Assembly (NCBI RefSeq): GCF_025836995.1
Contig: NZ_CP107546.1
Span: forward strand, 2,728,001-2,792,000
DNA: 64,000 nt
Direction: 5' to 3'
Source: Microbacterium sp. M28
GTDB taxonomy: Bacteria; Actinomycetota; Actinomycetes; Actinomycetales; Microbacteriaceae
Shown here: positions 39,601-47,432 of the stretch, in pieces
Layout of the letters: each line of letters starts with the position of its first letter
Position numbering within the stretch: the first letter of the stretch is position 1
Position numbers and translations under genes: made by a program
The notes under the pieces: generated by a model
The model's database searches: none
What the model was told of the DNA's origin: nothing
What the model saw: only the letters and a program-made list of their open reading frames with translations

Positions 39601-41480
39601 ACGCGCAGCACCTCGTCGCCGAGCTTGACACCGTTGCGGAAGAACGCGTCGGTGTTCGTCGCCTCGAAGGCGAACACCGGCCCGGTCTCGAGAGACGGCA
39701 CCGCGTCCTCGATGGCCGCACCGTCGATCTCGAGCGCGACGTCGACACCCGTCGCCGAGACGCGGGTCTGCGCCGACACGAACTGCCCGTCCGTCAGGTT
39801 CAGCCGCACAGGGTCCGGTTCGCCGTCGACGAGATCCACCCGCACCGGCCCGAGCGTGCTCTGCTGCAGCCCGTCGCTCGCCGTGACCGTGTACTCGATC
39901 CAGCGCTTCCCGAACAGGTCGGCGGCCGGAACGGAGTAGTGGAAGCGGTTCGCCGCCTCGACGGTGAGGTTGCGGGCCTGGGTCGCTCCGAGGTTGTCGG
40001 CCAGCTCGAGGGTGACGGAGCGGACGAGCACGTCGTCCGTGATCGCGAATCCGAGGTCGAGCGCCGACGTGTCGGGCACATCCGAGCCACCGGTGAGGTC
40101 TTCGATGGCGGGTGCGGTGCCTGCCGTCGGGGCCGCGACGAAGGACGCCGGGACCTGACCGGCACTGACGAAGCCGGGAGTGGGAGCCGCGAGCGCCATC
40201 ATGGTCTGCGTCGTCCCGGCCGGCGCCTCGGGCGTCCACAGGTGTGCACCATCGCCCGGGTTCCAGCCGTACTGGATCGCCGTGTCGGCGGTGGTCTGAT
40301 CGTCGTCGAAATAGTACGCGCGGCTCACATCGTGGCCGGTGTCGGTGGCGACCTGGATGCCGCGGGAGCCGGCGTTGGCCATGCCGCCGTTGAACAGCTG
40401 CACGAGGTCTTCGCCCAGCACGAGATCGGTGCCGAACGCCTCGTTGAAGTCCGCCGCGGTGAGTCCGTTCGTGACCCCGACGGGGTTCACGATCCAGGCG
40501 ACGAGCGTGCCCCCTGCCGGGATCACGACGTCGTCCGGGGTGGCAGGCCACAGGGTCGCGTTGAGCGTGACGGGCGACGTGAGCGCGTTGTCGGTGTAGA
40601 GGTAGCTGAGCGTGTAGTCGCTGAAATCGACGGGCGCGTCCGAGGCGTTGAACACCTCGACGAACTCGTAGGCATCCGCCCCCTCGACGTTCGCCGTATC
40701 AGGAGCCAGTTCGGTGATCTGCAGCAGCGGCGCCGCAAGTTCGGGGTCGGTCGGTCGATCCGGGTCGGGACCCACCGGATCCGTGGGGTCCGGCTCCTCC
40801 GATCCACCAGGGCGGACCAGCTGCGACGGGTCGACGACGCCCGGAGTCGGCGTGCTCATCACGCGATCGACGGACACGGCACCGGACGCGGGAACCGTGT
40901 ACTGCTCGGACATCCCCTTGCCGGAGACGCGGTCGTAGTCGACACCCGAGACGAGCGTCGACCGGTCGCCCTGGAACAGTCGGAACTCACGCGCACCCGT
41001 GTTGGCGAACCCGCCCTGACCGATCACGTGGAACAGCGGATACGTCGACGAGGCGTCCCCGTAGTGCGCACGGAAGTCCGCCTGGGTGAGCTTCCACTGC
41101 TCGACGGCGGCGTCCCCGGTGCCGACCGCATATCGCAGCCAGAACACGGCGGAGCCCTGAGCGGGGATCGTGACGTCGGCGAGCGCGTTCTCCGTCCCGG
41201 GGTCGACGACGGAAAGCCACGACGACGCGTTGTAGCGCAGCATGTGGTCCGCGAAGTCGATCGGCGCGTCGGTGGTGTTGGTGACCTCGAAGAACTCGAA
41301 GTGGTCCTGGTCAGAAGGCGTGCCCGCGTTGTCGGGCATGATCTCGGTGATCACGAGCTCGGGGAGCGCCTCGGCGGCGGCTGCTGCGGGCGCCGCGACA
41401 CCGATTCCGGTCACGGTGACGGCGAGTGCGGCGGCTCCGGCGAGGGCGACACGGAAGCGGGCGAAAGCGGGGTGGGTCAC
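36645..41480 (-). CDS. Giant LPTTG-anchored metallophosphoesterase with lamin-tail domains
   Basis: The 1611-residue exported protein has a signal peptide (about 1-35, ending AAAAAEA). Two lamin-tail domains follow (about 38-200 and 245-430, each starting LxITEIxPD), then several Ig-like modules (about 460-1050). A calcineurin-like phosphoesterase lies at about 1075-1340 with SDTQYYNETD, HNGDIVN, LAGNHDVGGH and GHYHDAYTR. After it come a Gly/Pro linker (near 1460-1500) and an Ig-like domain. LPTTG begins at residue 1577, before a hydrophobic helix and the tail RRRRTP. The start is GTG. It probably acts at the cell surface on phosphate esters or nucleotides; lamin-tail domains are common in exported nucleases and phosphatases. 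The rha operon is divergent from it. Confidence 0.85.
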   Translation of the reverse strand: MTHPAFARFRVALAGAAALAVTVTGIGVAAPAAAAAEALPELVITEIMPDNAGTPSDQDHFEFFEVTNTTDAPIDFADHMLRYNASSWLSVVDPGTENALADVTIPAQGSAVFWLRYAVGTGDAAVEQWKLTQADFRAHYGDASSTYPLFHVIGQGGFANTGAREFRLFQGDRSTLVSGVDYDRVSGKGMSEQYTVPASGAVSVDRVMSTPTPGVVDPSQLVRPGGSEEPDPTDPVGPDPDRPTDPELAAPLLQITELAPDTANVEGADAYEFVEVFNASDAPVDFSDYTLSYLYTDNALTSPVTLNATLWPATPDDVVIPAGGTLVAWIVNPVGVTNGLTAADFNEAFGTDLVLGEDLVQLFNGGMANAGSRGIQVATDTGHDVSRAYYFDDDQTTADTAIQYGWNPGDGAHLWTPEAPAGTTQTMMALAAPTPGFVSAGQVPASFVAAPTAGTAPAIEDLTGGSDVPDTSALDLGFAITDDVLVRSVTLELADNLGATQARNLTVEAANRFHYSVPAADLFGKRWIEYTVTASDGLQQSTLGPVRVDLVDGEPDPVRLNLTDGQFVSAQTRVSATGVDVALEIDGAAIEDAVPSLETGPVFAFEATNTDAFFRNGVKLGDEVLRVFDEGYYARIVTVDATVPVERVAPGEQVTLSITAGTKAWPNADVNENNDDFAAQNPRLALPDGRVLYADHCATTREENGQVTAPAFVDCPDPAERIAFSDASLVSFLATFTIPEDAFTSVSTVWDTTAAEDGEHAVTARSGADAVTRTVVVDNTAPAIEPTVVEGERYRGHLVVDAAATDGGAGVAEITGVLDGKPIALPLATSSLALAPGAHVAEFTATDAVGNAATTTVSFETADEQPAIQLDGPTDGEIIEGDTAELAATPTSAEGDALDVSFRAGYGYAPGDEGLVALRGTVADSQAADRSAGEVLGEADLAALLGTDGVNVETTSATGLPYQLYTIAVDAEVGAGALARVDWRGSANAGAKVILYVRTVDGAWEQVVEHLTTAEETAFTLEALVPVDGHVVDGALTVLVQHSDGFSADDLSSRTSEVAPYHPEATARSAYDFTIAIESDTQYYNETDDYYPHQLAIHEFLLEQRENLNLQYMIHNGDIVNVHTDAHQWENADAAYTMLDQAGLPYGVLAGNHDVGGHAADYTQYSEHFGEERYAGNPWYGESYKDNRGHYDLVSAGGIDFLMIYMGWPTPNDVTANSEDIAWLNEVIQRYPERKVWINLHEYMLTTGGLGPFPQRVFDEVVTPNPNVFAVSSGHYHDAYTRTDEIDDDGDGVADRTVYSMLFDYQGLPEGGQGYLRLAHFDNEGGRIIIRTYSPSLDDFDSDEPSLNDPAGMQEFEIPYAAVGIVPGPKTLAADSFRAEILTAHEIDAQAGVASGTQVTATWSDLAAGDHGWYVVATGPHGGTEYSEVRTFRTAAAGGGQPGGPGDGGGGPGGPGDGGGGNPGGPGDGGEGPDGPAAQPHGTVTAAPGSALVPGGRMQVEFIGFQPGEQVRFVLHSTPMALDDTLTVGEDGALTGILDIPEDAAVGTHELEAIGASGTSVRSEPFTLAKASAAGILPTTGADVTVGVAAGAVLLLVGGALFIGMRRRRTP

Positions 41481-41574
41481 GAGGGATCAGCGAATCGCGA
41501 GCGCCTGAACCGATCAGGCCTCGGCAGCGAACGACGGATGAACCGGAGGTGGCGCCGCGGTGAAGTCGCCGATG

Positions 41575-41615
41575 TTGCAGGAACCGCATTCACGCCTTAC
41601 CCTTGAAACGATTCA
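41575..41615 (+). promoter_or_regulatory. Promoter and operator of the rhamnose catabolic operon
   Basis: TTGCAG (41575-41580) and TACCCT (41598-41603) are 17 bases apart. TGAAACGATTCA (41604-41615) follows directly and would cover the start site. TTGAAACGATTCA differs in one base from the complement of the importer operator at 32560-32572, so the same LacI protein probably controls both. Confidence 0.68.
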
Positions 41616-41641
41616 TCCATTAATCGAGGAGCACGTCGACG

Positions 41642-42010
41642 ATGACCTCGCCCACCAGGGTCTGCTTTCAGCTGCAGGTCCGTCCCGAAATGCTGGACGA
41701 GTATCTCGCCAGGCACTCGCCGGTCTGGCCGGAGATGCTCGCCGAGATCGCGGCATCCGGCCGACGCAACTATTCGCTGTTCCTCGGCGACGGGGGCACA
41801 CTCGTCGGCTACTACGAGACCGACGACGACGAAGCGGCGCAGGCGTACCTGGCCGCGTCCGAAGTCGCCGGCCGCTGGGAATCCGAGATGGCACGCTTCT
41901 TCGTCGGCCTCGACGGCCGCCCCGACCAGGCGGCGACGCCGCTGACCGAAGTCTTCAACCTGGCGGATCAGCTTTCCGCCGCATCAACCGAAACCGCAGA
42001 AAGCGAGTGA
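41642..42010 (+). CDS. rhaM: L-rhamnose mutarotase
   Basis: The 122-residue enzyme interconverts the alpha and beta anomers of L-rhamnose, feeding the isomerase. It has the family's dimeric ferredoxin-like pattern: VCFQLQVRPEMLDEYLARHSPVWPEM, with His25 matching the catalytic His22 of E. coli RhaM/YiiL, then RNYSLFL and LVGYYETDD. It is the first gene of the rha operon, just after the operator, and is followed two bases later by the isomerase. GAGGAG lies upstream of the ATG. Confidence 0.92.
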   Translation: MTSPTRVCFQLQVRPEMLDEYLARHSPVWPEMLAEIAASGRRNYSLFLGDGGTLVGYYETDDDEAAQAYLAASEVAGRWESEMARFFVGLDGRPDQAATPLTEVFNLADQLSAASTETAESE

Positions 42011-42012
42011 CC

Positions 42013-43176
42013 ATGTCCGTCCTCTCCGCCGAGAACCTCTCCTCGCTCGAGCAGCAGGCGATCGAACTCCCCAGCTGGGCCTTCGGCAACTCCGGCACCC
42101 GTTTCAAGGTGTTCGGCACGCCGGGCACTCCGAGGGATCCCTTCGAGAAGATCGCGGATGCCGCGCAGGTGAACGCCTACACCGCCCTCGCCCCCTCGGT
42201 CGCCCTGCACATCCCGTGGGACATGTGCGACTTCGCCGATCTGCGCAAGCATGCCGAGGATCTCGGCGTGAGGCTCGGCACGATCAACTCCAACACGTTC
42301 CAGGACGACGACTACAAGTTCGGCGCGCTCACGCATGAGGATGCCGCAGTGCGCCGCAAGGCGATCGACCACCACCTGGCGTGCATCGACGTCATGCACG
42401 AGACCGGTTCGCGCGACCTCAAGATCTGGCTCGCCGAGGGCTCGAACTACCCCGGCCAGGCGGACATGCGCGGACGCCAGGACCGACTGCACGACTCGCT
42501 CGAGCAGATCTACGCGCGCCTCGGCGACGAGCAGCGCCTCGTGCTGGAGTACAAGTTCTTCGAGCCGGCGTTCTACCACACCGACGTTCCGGACTGGGGC
42601 ACGTCCTACGCCCAGGTGAGCGCCCTCGGCGATAAGGCGATGGTGTGCCTGGACACCGGCCACCACGCACCGGGCACGAACATCGAGTTCATCGTCATGC
42701 AGCTGCTGCGCCTGGGCAAGCTCGGTTCGTTCGACTTCAACTCGCGTTTCTACGCGGATGACGATCTCATCGTCGGCGCGGCGGACCCGTTCCAGCTGTT
42801 CCGCATCCTGTTCGAGGTCATCCGCGGCGGCGGCCTGAACAACCCGGACGTCGCGTTCATGCTCGACCAGTGCCACAACGTCGAGGACAAGATCCCCGGC
42901 CAGATCCGCAGCGTGCTCAACGTGCAGGAGATGACGGCCAGGGCACTGCTCGTCGACCGCGACGCGCTGACCGCCGCACAGCGCTCCGGCGACGTGCTGG
43001 CCGCGAACGCGATCTTCATGGACGCGTTCTACACGGACGTGCGCCCGGCCCTGGCCGAATGGCGCGAGAGCCGCGGTCTGGCCGCCGACCCGATGAAGGC
43101 GTTCGCCGAGTCCGGCTACCTGGCCACCATCGCGGCCGACCGCGTCGGCGGCGTCCAGGCCGGCTGGGGCGCCTGA
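42013..43176 (+). CDS. rhaI: L-rhamnose isomerase (RhaI type)
   Basis: The 387-residue TIM-barrel enzyme converts L-rhamnose to L-rhamnulose. It resembles the Pseudomonas-type isomerase rather than E. coli RhaA. Metal-site segments are visible: KIWLAEGSNYPGQ, LEYKFFEPAFYHTDVPDWG (metal glutamate), CLDTGHHAPGTNIE, FDFNSRFYADDDL and MLDQCHNVEDKIPGQ. The ATG follows the rhaM stop by two bases, so the pair is coupled. A hairpin at 43195-43229 separates it from the next gene. Confidence 0.94.
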   Translation: MSVLSAENLSSLEQQAIELPSWAFGNSGTRFKVFGTPGTPRDPFEKIADAAQVNAYTALAPSVALHIPWDMCDFADLRKHAEDLGVRLGTINSNTFQDDDYKFGALTHEDAAVRRKAIDHHLACIDVMHETGSRDLKIWLAEGSNYPGQADMRGRQDRLHDSLEQIYARLGDEQRLVLEYKFFEPAFYHTDVPDWGTSYAQVSALGDKAMVCLDTGHHAPGTNIEFIVMQLLRLGKLGSFDFNSRFYADDDLIVGAADPFQLFRILFEVIRGGGLNNPDVAFMLDQCHNVEDKIPGQIRSVLNVQEMTARALLVDRDALTAAQRSGDVLAANAIFMDAFYTDVRPALAEWRESRGLAADPMKAFAESGYLATIAADRVGGVQAGWGA

Positions 43177-43194
43177 GCGCCCCTCCTCCGACCC

Positions 43195-43229
43195 GGTGGA
43201 GCGCGGGATGCCGATCCCCCCGCTCCACC
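43195..43229 (+). other. Intercistronic hairpin after rhaI
   Basis: GGTGGAGCG (43195-43203) pairs perfectly with CGCTCCACC (43221-43229), with further G-C pairing inside. No T-run follows, so partial termination or mRNA protection upstream of the MFS gene is more likely than full termination. Confidence 0.55.
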
Positions 43230-43266
43230 GCAGCACCCATCACATCCCCACGAAGGACCAGAAGAT

Positions 43267-44577
43267 ATGACCGCGCAGAAGCGGACCCTCACGGCATGGA
43301 AGGCCACGATCGCCGTGGCGATGTCGAACTACATCGAGGCGGGCGCCATCATCGCCCTCGCCACCAGTCTGACGCTCTGGCAGGGGGCGTTCGGCTTCGA
43401 GGACGGCATGGTGGGGGTGATCGCCGCGCTGTCGGCCAACGCCTTCGGGGCTGCCATCGGCGCGGCGATCGGTGGTCCGCTCTGCGACCGTCTCGGCCGC
43501 AAGTTCATCTACACGTACGACCTCATCGTGTTCATGGTCGGCGCGCTGCTCGTGACGTTCTCGTCCGGCCTCATCATGCTGCTGGCCGGCGTCATCCTCA
43601 TGGGCATCGCGGTCGGCGCCGGCGTGCCGGCATCCTGGACCTACATCGCCGAGGAGGCCCCCAGTGAGCACCGCGCCGCCCACGTCGGCACGGCCCAGCT
43701 CGCCTGGTCGATCGGCCCGGCCGTCGGCTTCCTCCTCGCCGTCCTCGTCGCCCCGCTCGGCGTCTTCGGGGCGCGCCTGATCTTCCTGCACCTGTTCGTG
43801 ATCGCGGCGATCACGTGGTGGGTCCGCCGCGGCCTGCCCGAATCCACCCGGTGGAAGGCCGACCGCGCAGCGGAGATCGCCGCGGGCAATCGACCGTCCT
43901 TCTTCTCCGGAATCGCCGGCCTGCTCAAAGAGCCGAAGAACTGGGGTGCGCTCGCCTTCCTGCTGGGCGTGTACGGCCTGTGGAACACGGTCGCCGGTCA
44001 GGCCGGGATCTTCCAGCCGCGCGTGTACGACGCGGCCGGCCTGCACGACCCCATGCAGCAGAACCTGCTGCAGGTGCTCGTGTGGACCCTCACGGCCCTC
44101 GGCACCTACTTCGGCTTCATGCGCTACGGCGACCGCGTCAGCCGCCGCTGGCTCTACTTCGGCGGAGCCGCACTCGGCATCGTCGGATGGGCCGTGCTCA
44201 TCTACGCTCCGCCAGGGCTTTTCTCCCTGCTGTTCTTCGCGGTCTCCTGGGGTATCTCGGCCGGCCTCGGAGCCCAGGCCTTCTACGGGCTGTGGACCGC
44301 TGAGCTCTTCGCCACCCGCTACCGTGCCAGCGCGCAGGGCGTCCTGTTCATGCTCGCCCGCGTCATGGTCGGCCTGCTCAGCCTCGTGTTCCCGCTCCTG
44401 CTCACCGACCTCGGCCTGCCGGGCGTGGGCGTCATCATCCTCGGTCTGCTCGTCGCCGCGCTGCTGATCGGCACGATCTGGGCGCCGAAGACCGAGGGCA
44501 AGTCGCTCGACGAGATCGAGGCCGAGCGGTACGGCGGCCGGGTGCCGATGTCGACCGAGATCCCTGGGAACCTCTGA
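43267..44577 (+). CDS. MFS sugar transporter (putative L-rhamnose porter)
   Basis: The 436-residue permease has about twelve membrane segments and sugar-porter-like motifs: GGPLCDRLGRKFIYTYDL after helix 2, PASWTYIAEEAPSEHRAAHVG, and WWVRRGLPESTRW before the central loop. The C-terminal ending PKTEGKSLDEIEAE also matches sugar porters. It lies between the isomerase and the aldolase genes of rhamnose breakdown, so L-rhamnose import by proton symport is the natural role. The ABC importer at 32650-35834 would then take larger rhamnosides. Confidence 0.87.
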   Translation: MTAQKRTLTAWKATIAVAMSNYIEAGAIIALATSLTLWQGAFGFEDGMVGVIAALSANAFGAAIGAAIGGPLCDRLGRKFIYTYDLIVFMVGALLVTFSSGLIMLLAGVILMGIAVGAGVPASWTYIAEEAPSEHRAAHVGTAQLAWSIGPAVGFLLAVLVAPLGVFGARLIFLHLFVIAAITWWVRRGLPESTRWKADRAAEIAAGNRPSFFSGIAGLLKEPKNWGALAFLLGVYGLWNTVAGQAGIFQPRVYDAAGLHDPMQQNLLQVLVWTLTALGTYFGFMRYGDRVSRRWLYFGGAALGIVGWAVLIYAPPGLFSLLFFAVSWGISAGLGAQAFYGLWTAELFATRYRASAQGVLFMLARVMVGLLSLVFPLLLTDLGLPGVGVIILGLLVAALLIGTIWAPKTEGKSLDEIEAERYGGRVPMSTEIPGNL

Positions 44578-44596
44578 TCCGAGGAGGATCGCGAAC

Positions 44597-45382
44597 ATGA
44601 CCGCACCGTACGAGGAGCTGGACGGACTCGTCCGCGTCTACCCCGCGACCACGCCGAACGGCACCGGGCTCGTCTGGGCGCATGGCGGCGGGTTCAGCCA
44701 CGGCGACCTGGACATGCCGGAGTCCGACTGGGTGGCGCGCCAGCTCGCCGCCCGGGGCACGACCGTCGTCTCGGTCGACTATCGGCTCGCGCCTGAGCAC
44801 CCCTTCCCGGCCGCATCGGACGACATGCTCACGGCCTGGCAGTGGGCGCGTGCCAACGCGGAAGCGTTCGGCGTGCGTCTGCTGGCGATCGGCGGCACGA
44901 GCGCCGGCGGGAACCTCGCCGCGGGTGCCGGGCTCCGGCTGGCCGGCACGGATGAGGCCCCCGCCCTCGTGCTCCTCGCGTACCCGACGCTCATGGCGGT
45001 CCAGCCCGCCCCGGACGCCGAGCTTCGCGCCGCGCTGGATGCCGATCCGAGTGCGGACCGGTTCCCGCCGGCATCCGTGCTGGCGATGTACGAGCGCTAC
45101 CTCGGCGGCACCGTGGACGATGCGCCGCTGGCCGCGATCCCCGGCAACGCCACCGCATCCGACCTCGGCGACTACCCGCCGACGCTCATCCTGAACGGCG
45201 ACGCCGACGAACTGCGCGTCTCGGGAGAGCACTTCGCTTCCACGCTCGCCGCCGCAGGGCGCGACGTCGAGGTCCTCACCGAACCCGGCACGCATCACGG
45301 CCATCTCAACCGCCCTGATGAAGCACCGGCCTCCCGTTCCATCGAGCGCATGGCCGCTCGGATCTCCGCACTTCTCGCCTGA
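44597..45382 (+). CDS. Alpha/beta hydrolase, hormone-sensitive-lipase type
   Basis: This 261-residue esterase has the oxyanion motif HGGGF (residues 29-33), the nucleophile Ser102 in GGTSAGGN, an acid in NGDADELRV near 200 and the histidine in THHGHLNRPDEA near 235. There is no signal peptide. It sits in the middle of the rhamnose operon, 19 bases after the MFS gene and 13 before the aldolase fusion. Removing an acyl group such as acetyl from imported rhamnose or rhamnosides is a reasonable guess, since pectin rhamnogalacturonan is acetylated. This has not been shown. Confidence 0.85.
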   Translation: MTAPYEELDGLVRVYPATTPNGTGLVWAHGGGFSHGDLDMPESDWVARQLAARGTTVVSVDYRLAPEHPFPAASDDMLTAWQWARANAEAFGVRLLAIGGTSAGGNLAAGAGLRLAGTDEAPALVLLAYPTLMAVQPAPDAELRAALDADPSADRFPPASVLAMYERYLGGTVDDAPLAAIPGNATASDLGDYPPTLILNGDADELRVSGEHFASTLAAAGRDVEVLTEPGTHHGHLNRPDEAPASRSIERMAARISALLA

Positions 45383-45395
45383 AAGAAGGACCCTC

Positions 45396-47432
45396 ATGAC
45401 CAACCCCACCGCTGCAGCCCTCATCGCCCGCTCGAACCGTCTGGGCGCCGACCCGAAGAACACGAACTACGCCGGTGGCAACACGTCGGCCAAGGGTACC
45501 GAGACCGATCCCGTGACCGGCCAGCCGGTCGAGCTGCTGTGGGTGAAGGGGTCGGGCGGCGACCTGGGCACGCTGAAGGAGTCGGGCCTCGCGGTTCTCC
45601 GCCTGGACCGCATGCGCGCGCTCGTCGACGTCTACCCCGGCCTCGACCGCGAGGACGAGATGGTCGCGGCATTCGACTACTGCCTGCACGGCAAGGGCGG
45701 CGCCGCTCCGTCGATCGACACGGCGATGCACGGCCTCGTGGACGCGGCGCACGTCGACCACCTGCACCCGGACAGCGGCATCGCGATCGCCACCGCCGCG
45801 GACGGCGAGCAGCTCACCGCGACCATCTTCGGCGACAAGGTCGTGTGGGTGCCGTGGCGCCGCCCCGGCTTCCAGCTCGGCCTCGACATCGCCGAGATCA
45901 AGAAGGCCAACCCGCAGGCCGTCGGCTGCATCCTCGGCGGCCACGGCATCACCGCATGGGGCGACACGTCCGAGGAGTCCGAGGCCAACTCGCTGTGGAT
46001 CATCGACACCGCGGCTGCCTACATCGAAGCCAACGGCAAGGCGGAGCCGTTCGGCGGCGTCCGCTCCGGCTTCGAGGCGCTGCCGGATGCCGAGCGGCGC
46101 GAACGCGCGGCATCCCTCGCCGCCACGATCCGCGGCATCGCGTCGCACGACAAGCCCATGGTCGGCCATTTCACCGACGCCGACGTCGTACTCGACTTCC
46201 TCGCGTCGGAGCGCGCACCGGAGCTCGCCGCTCTCGGTACGAGCTGCCCCGACCACTTCCTGCGCACCAAGGTCAAGCCGCTGATTCTCGATCTGCCGGC
46301 GACGGCATCGCTCGAGGAGCAGATCGCCCGCCTGCACGAGCTGCACGAGCAGTACCGCGCCGACTACCAGGCCTACTACGACGCGCACGCGACCGAGGAG
46401 TCGCCCGCGATCCGCGGTGCCGACCCGCTCATCGTCCTGGTCCCCGGCATCGGGATGTTCTCCTACGGAGCGAACAAGCAGACCGCACGCGTCGCCGGCG
46501 AGTTCTACGTCAACGCCATCAACGTCATGCGCGGCGCCGAGGCGCTGTCGACCTACTCCCCCATCTCGGATGCCGAGAAGTTCCGCATCGAGTACTGGGC
46601 GCTGGAGGAGGCGAAGCTGCAGCGGATGCCGAAGCCGAAGTCCCACCAGGGCCGCATCGCGTTCGTGACGGGTGCGGCATCCGGCATCGGCAAGGCCATC
46701 GCGACGCGCCTCGCGGCGGAGGGCGCCTGCGTCGTCGTGGCCGACCTCGACCTGGAGAAGGCGCAGGCCGCCGCCGCCGAACTGGGCAGCACCGATGTCG
46801 CGATCGGCGTCGCTGCGAACGTGGCGGATGCCGATGCGGTGCAGGCCGCACTGAACGAGGCCGTGCTGGCCTTCGGCGGTGTCGACCTCGTCGTGAACAA
46901 CGCCGGCCTGTCGCTGTCTCGCCCGCTCCTGGAGACCACGGAGAAGGACTGGGACCTGCAGCACGACGTCATGGCCAAGGGCTCGTTCCTGGTGTCCAAG
47001 GCGGCCGCGAAGGTCCTGATCGAGCAGAAGCTCGGCGGCGACATCATCTACATCTCGTCGAAGAACTCCGTCTTCGCCGGGCCGAACAACATCGCGTACT
47101 CCGCGACGAAGGCCGACCAGGCGCACCAGGTTCGGTTGCTCGCGGTCGAGCTCGGCGAGTTCGGGATCCGCGTCAACGGCATCAACCCCGACGGCGTCGT
47201 CCGCGGCTCCGGCATCTTCGCCTCCGGCTGGGGCGCGAACCGCGCCGCGACGTACGGTGTGGCCGAAGAGGACCTCGGACAGTTCTACGCGAACCGCACG
47301 ATCCTCAAGCGCGAGGTCGTTCCGGAGAACGTCGCGGATGCCGTGTTCGTGCTCACCGGCCCTGAGCTGAGCCGCACCACCGGCCTGCACATCCCCGTCG
47401 ACTCCGGCGTCGCCGCCGCGTTCCTCCGATGA
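45396..47432 (+). CDS. rhaD: Bifunctional rhamnulose-1-phosphate aldolase/lactaldehyde dehydrogenase
   Basis: The 678-residue fusion cleaves L-rhamnulose 1-phosphate to dihydroxyacetone phosphate and L-lactaldehyde, then oxidises the aldehyde to lactate. The N-terminal class II aldolase domain (about 1-400) has the zinc pattern VDHLHPDSG and GGHGITAWG. The C-terminal short-chain dehydrogenase domain (about 425-678) has TGAASGIG, NNAG and YSATKADQ. This fused form (RhaD/RhaEW) is known from many bacteria that use the Pseudomonas-type isomerase. The ATG at 45396 with AAGAAGGA upstream is preferred over a frame opening at 45318. It is coupled to rhamnulokinase by ATGA. Confidence 0.94.
   Translation: MTNPTAAALIARSNRLGADPKNTNYAGGNTSAKGTETDPVTGQPVELLWVKGSGGDLGTLKESGLAVLRLDRMRALVDVYPGLDREDEMVAAFDYCLHGKGGAAPSIDTAMHGLVDAAHVDHLHPDSGIAIATAADGEQLTATIFGDKVVWVPWRRPGFQLGLDIAEIKKANPQAVGCILGGHGITAWGDTSEESEANSLWIIDTAAAYIEANGKAEPFGGVRSGFEALPDAERRERAASLAATIRGIASHDKPMVGHFTDADVVLDFLASERAPELAALGTSCPDHFLRTKVKPLILDLPATASLEEQIARLHELHEQYRADYQAYYDAHATEESPAIRGADPLIVLVPGIGMFSYGANKQTARVAGEFYVNAINVMRGAEALSTYSPISDAEKFRIEYWALEEAKLQRMPKPKSHQGRIAFVTGAASGIGKAIATRLAAEGACVVVADLDLEKAQAAAAELGSTDVAIGVAANVADADAVQAALNEAVLAFGGVDLVVNNAGLSLSRPLLETTEKDWDLQHDVMAKGSFLVSKAAAKVLIEQKLGGDIIYISSKNSVFAGPNNIAYSATKADQAHQVRLLAVELGEFGIRVNGINPDGVVRGSGIFASGWGANRAATYGVAEEDLGQFYANRTILKREVVPENVADAVFVLTGPELSRTTGLHIPVDSGVAAAFLR

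Noticed and set aside
37326-41606. A 1426-codon open frame on the plus strand
   Set aside because: It lies wholly antisense to the metallophosphoesterase gene. Its translation is rich in Arg, Val and Gly with no domain, as expected from a GC-rich complement frame.
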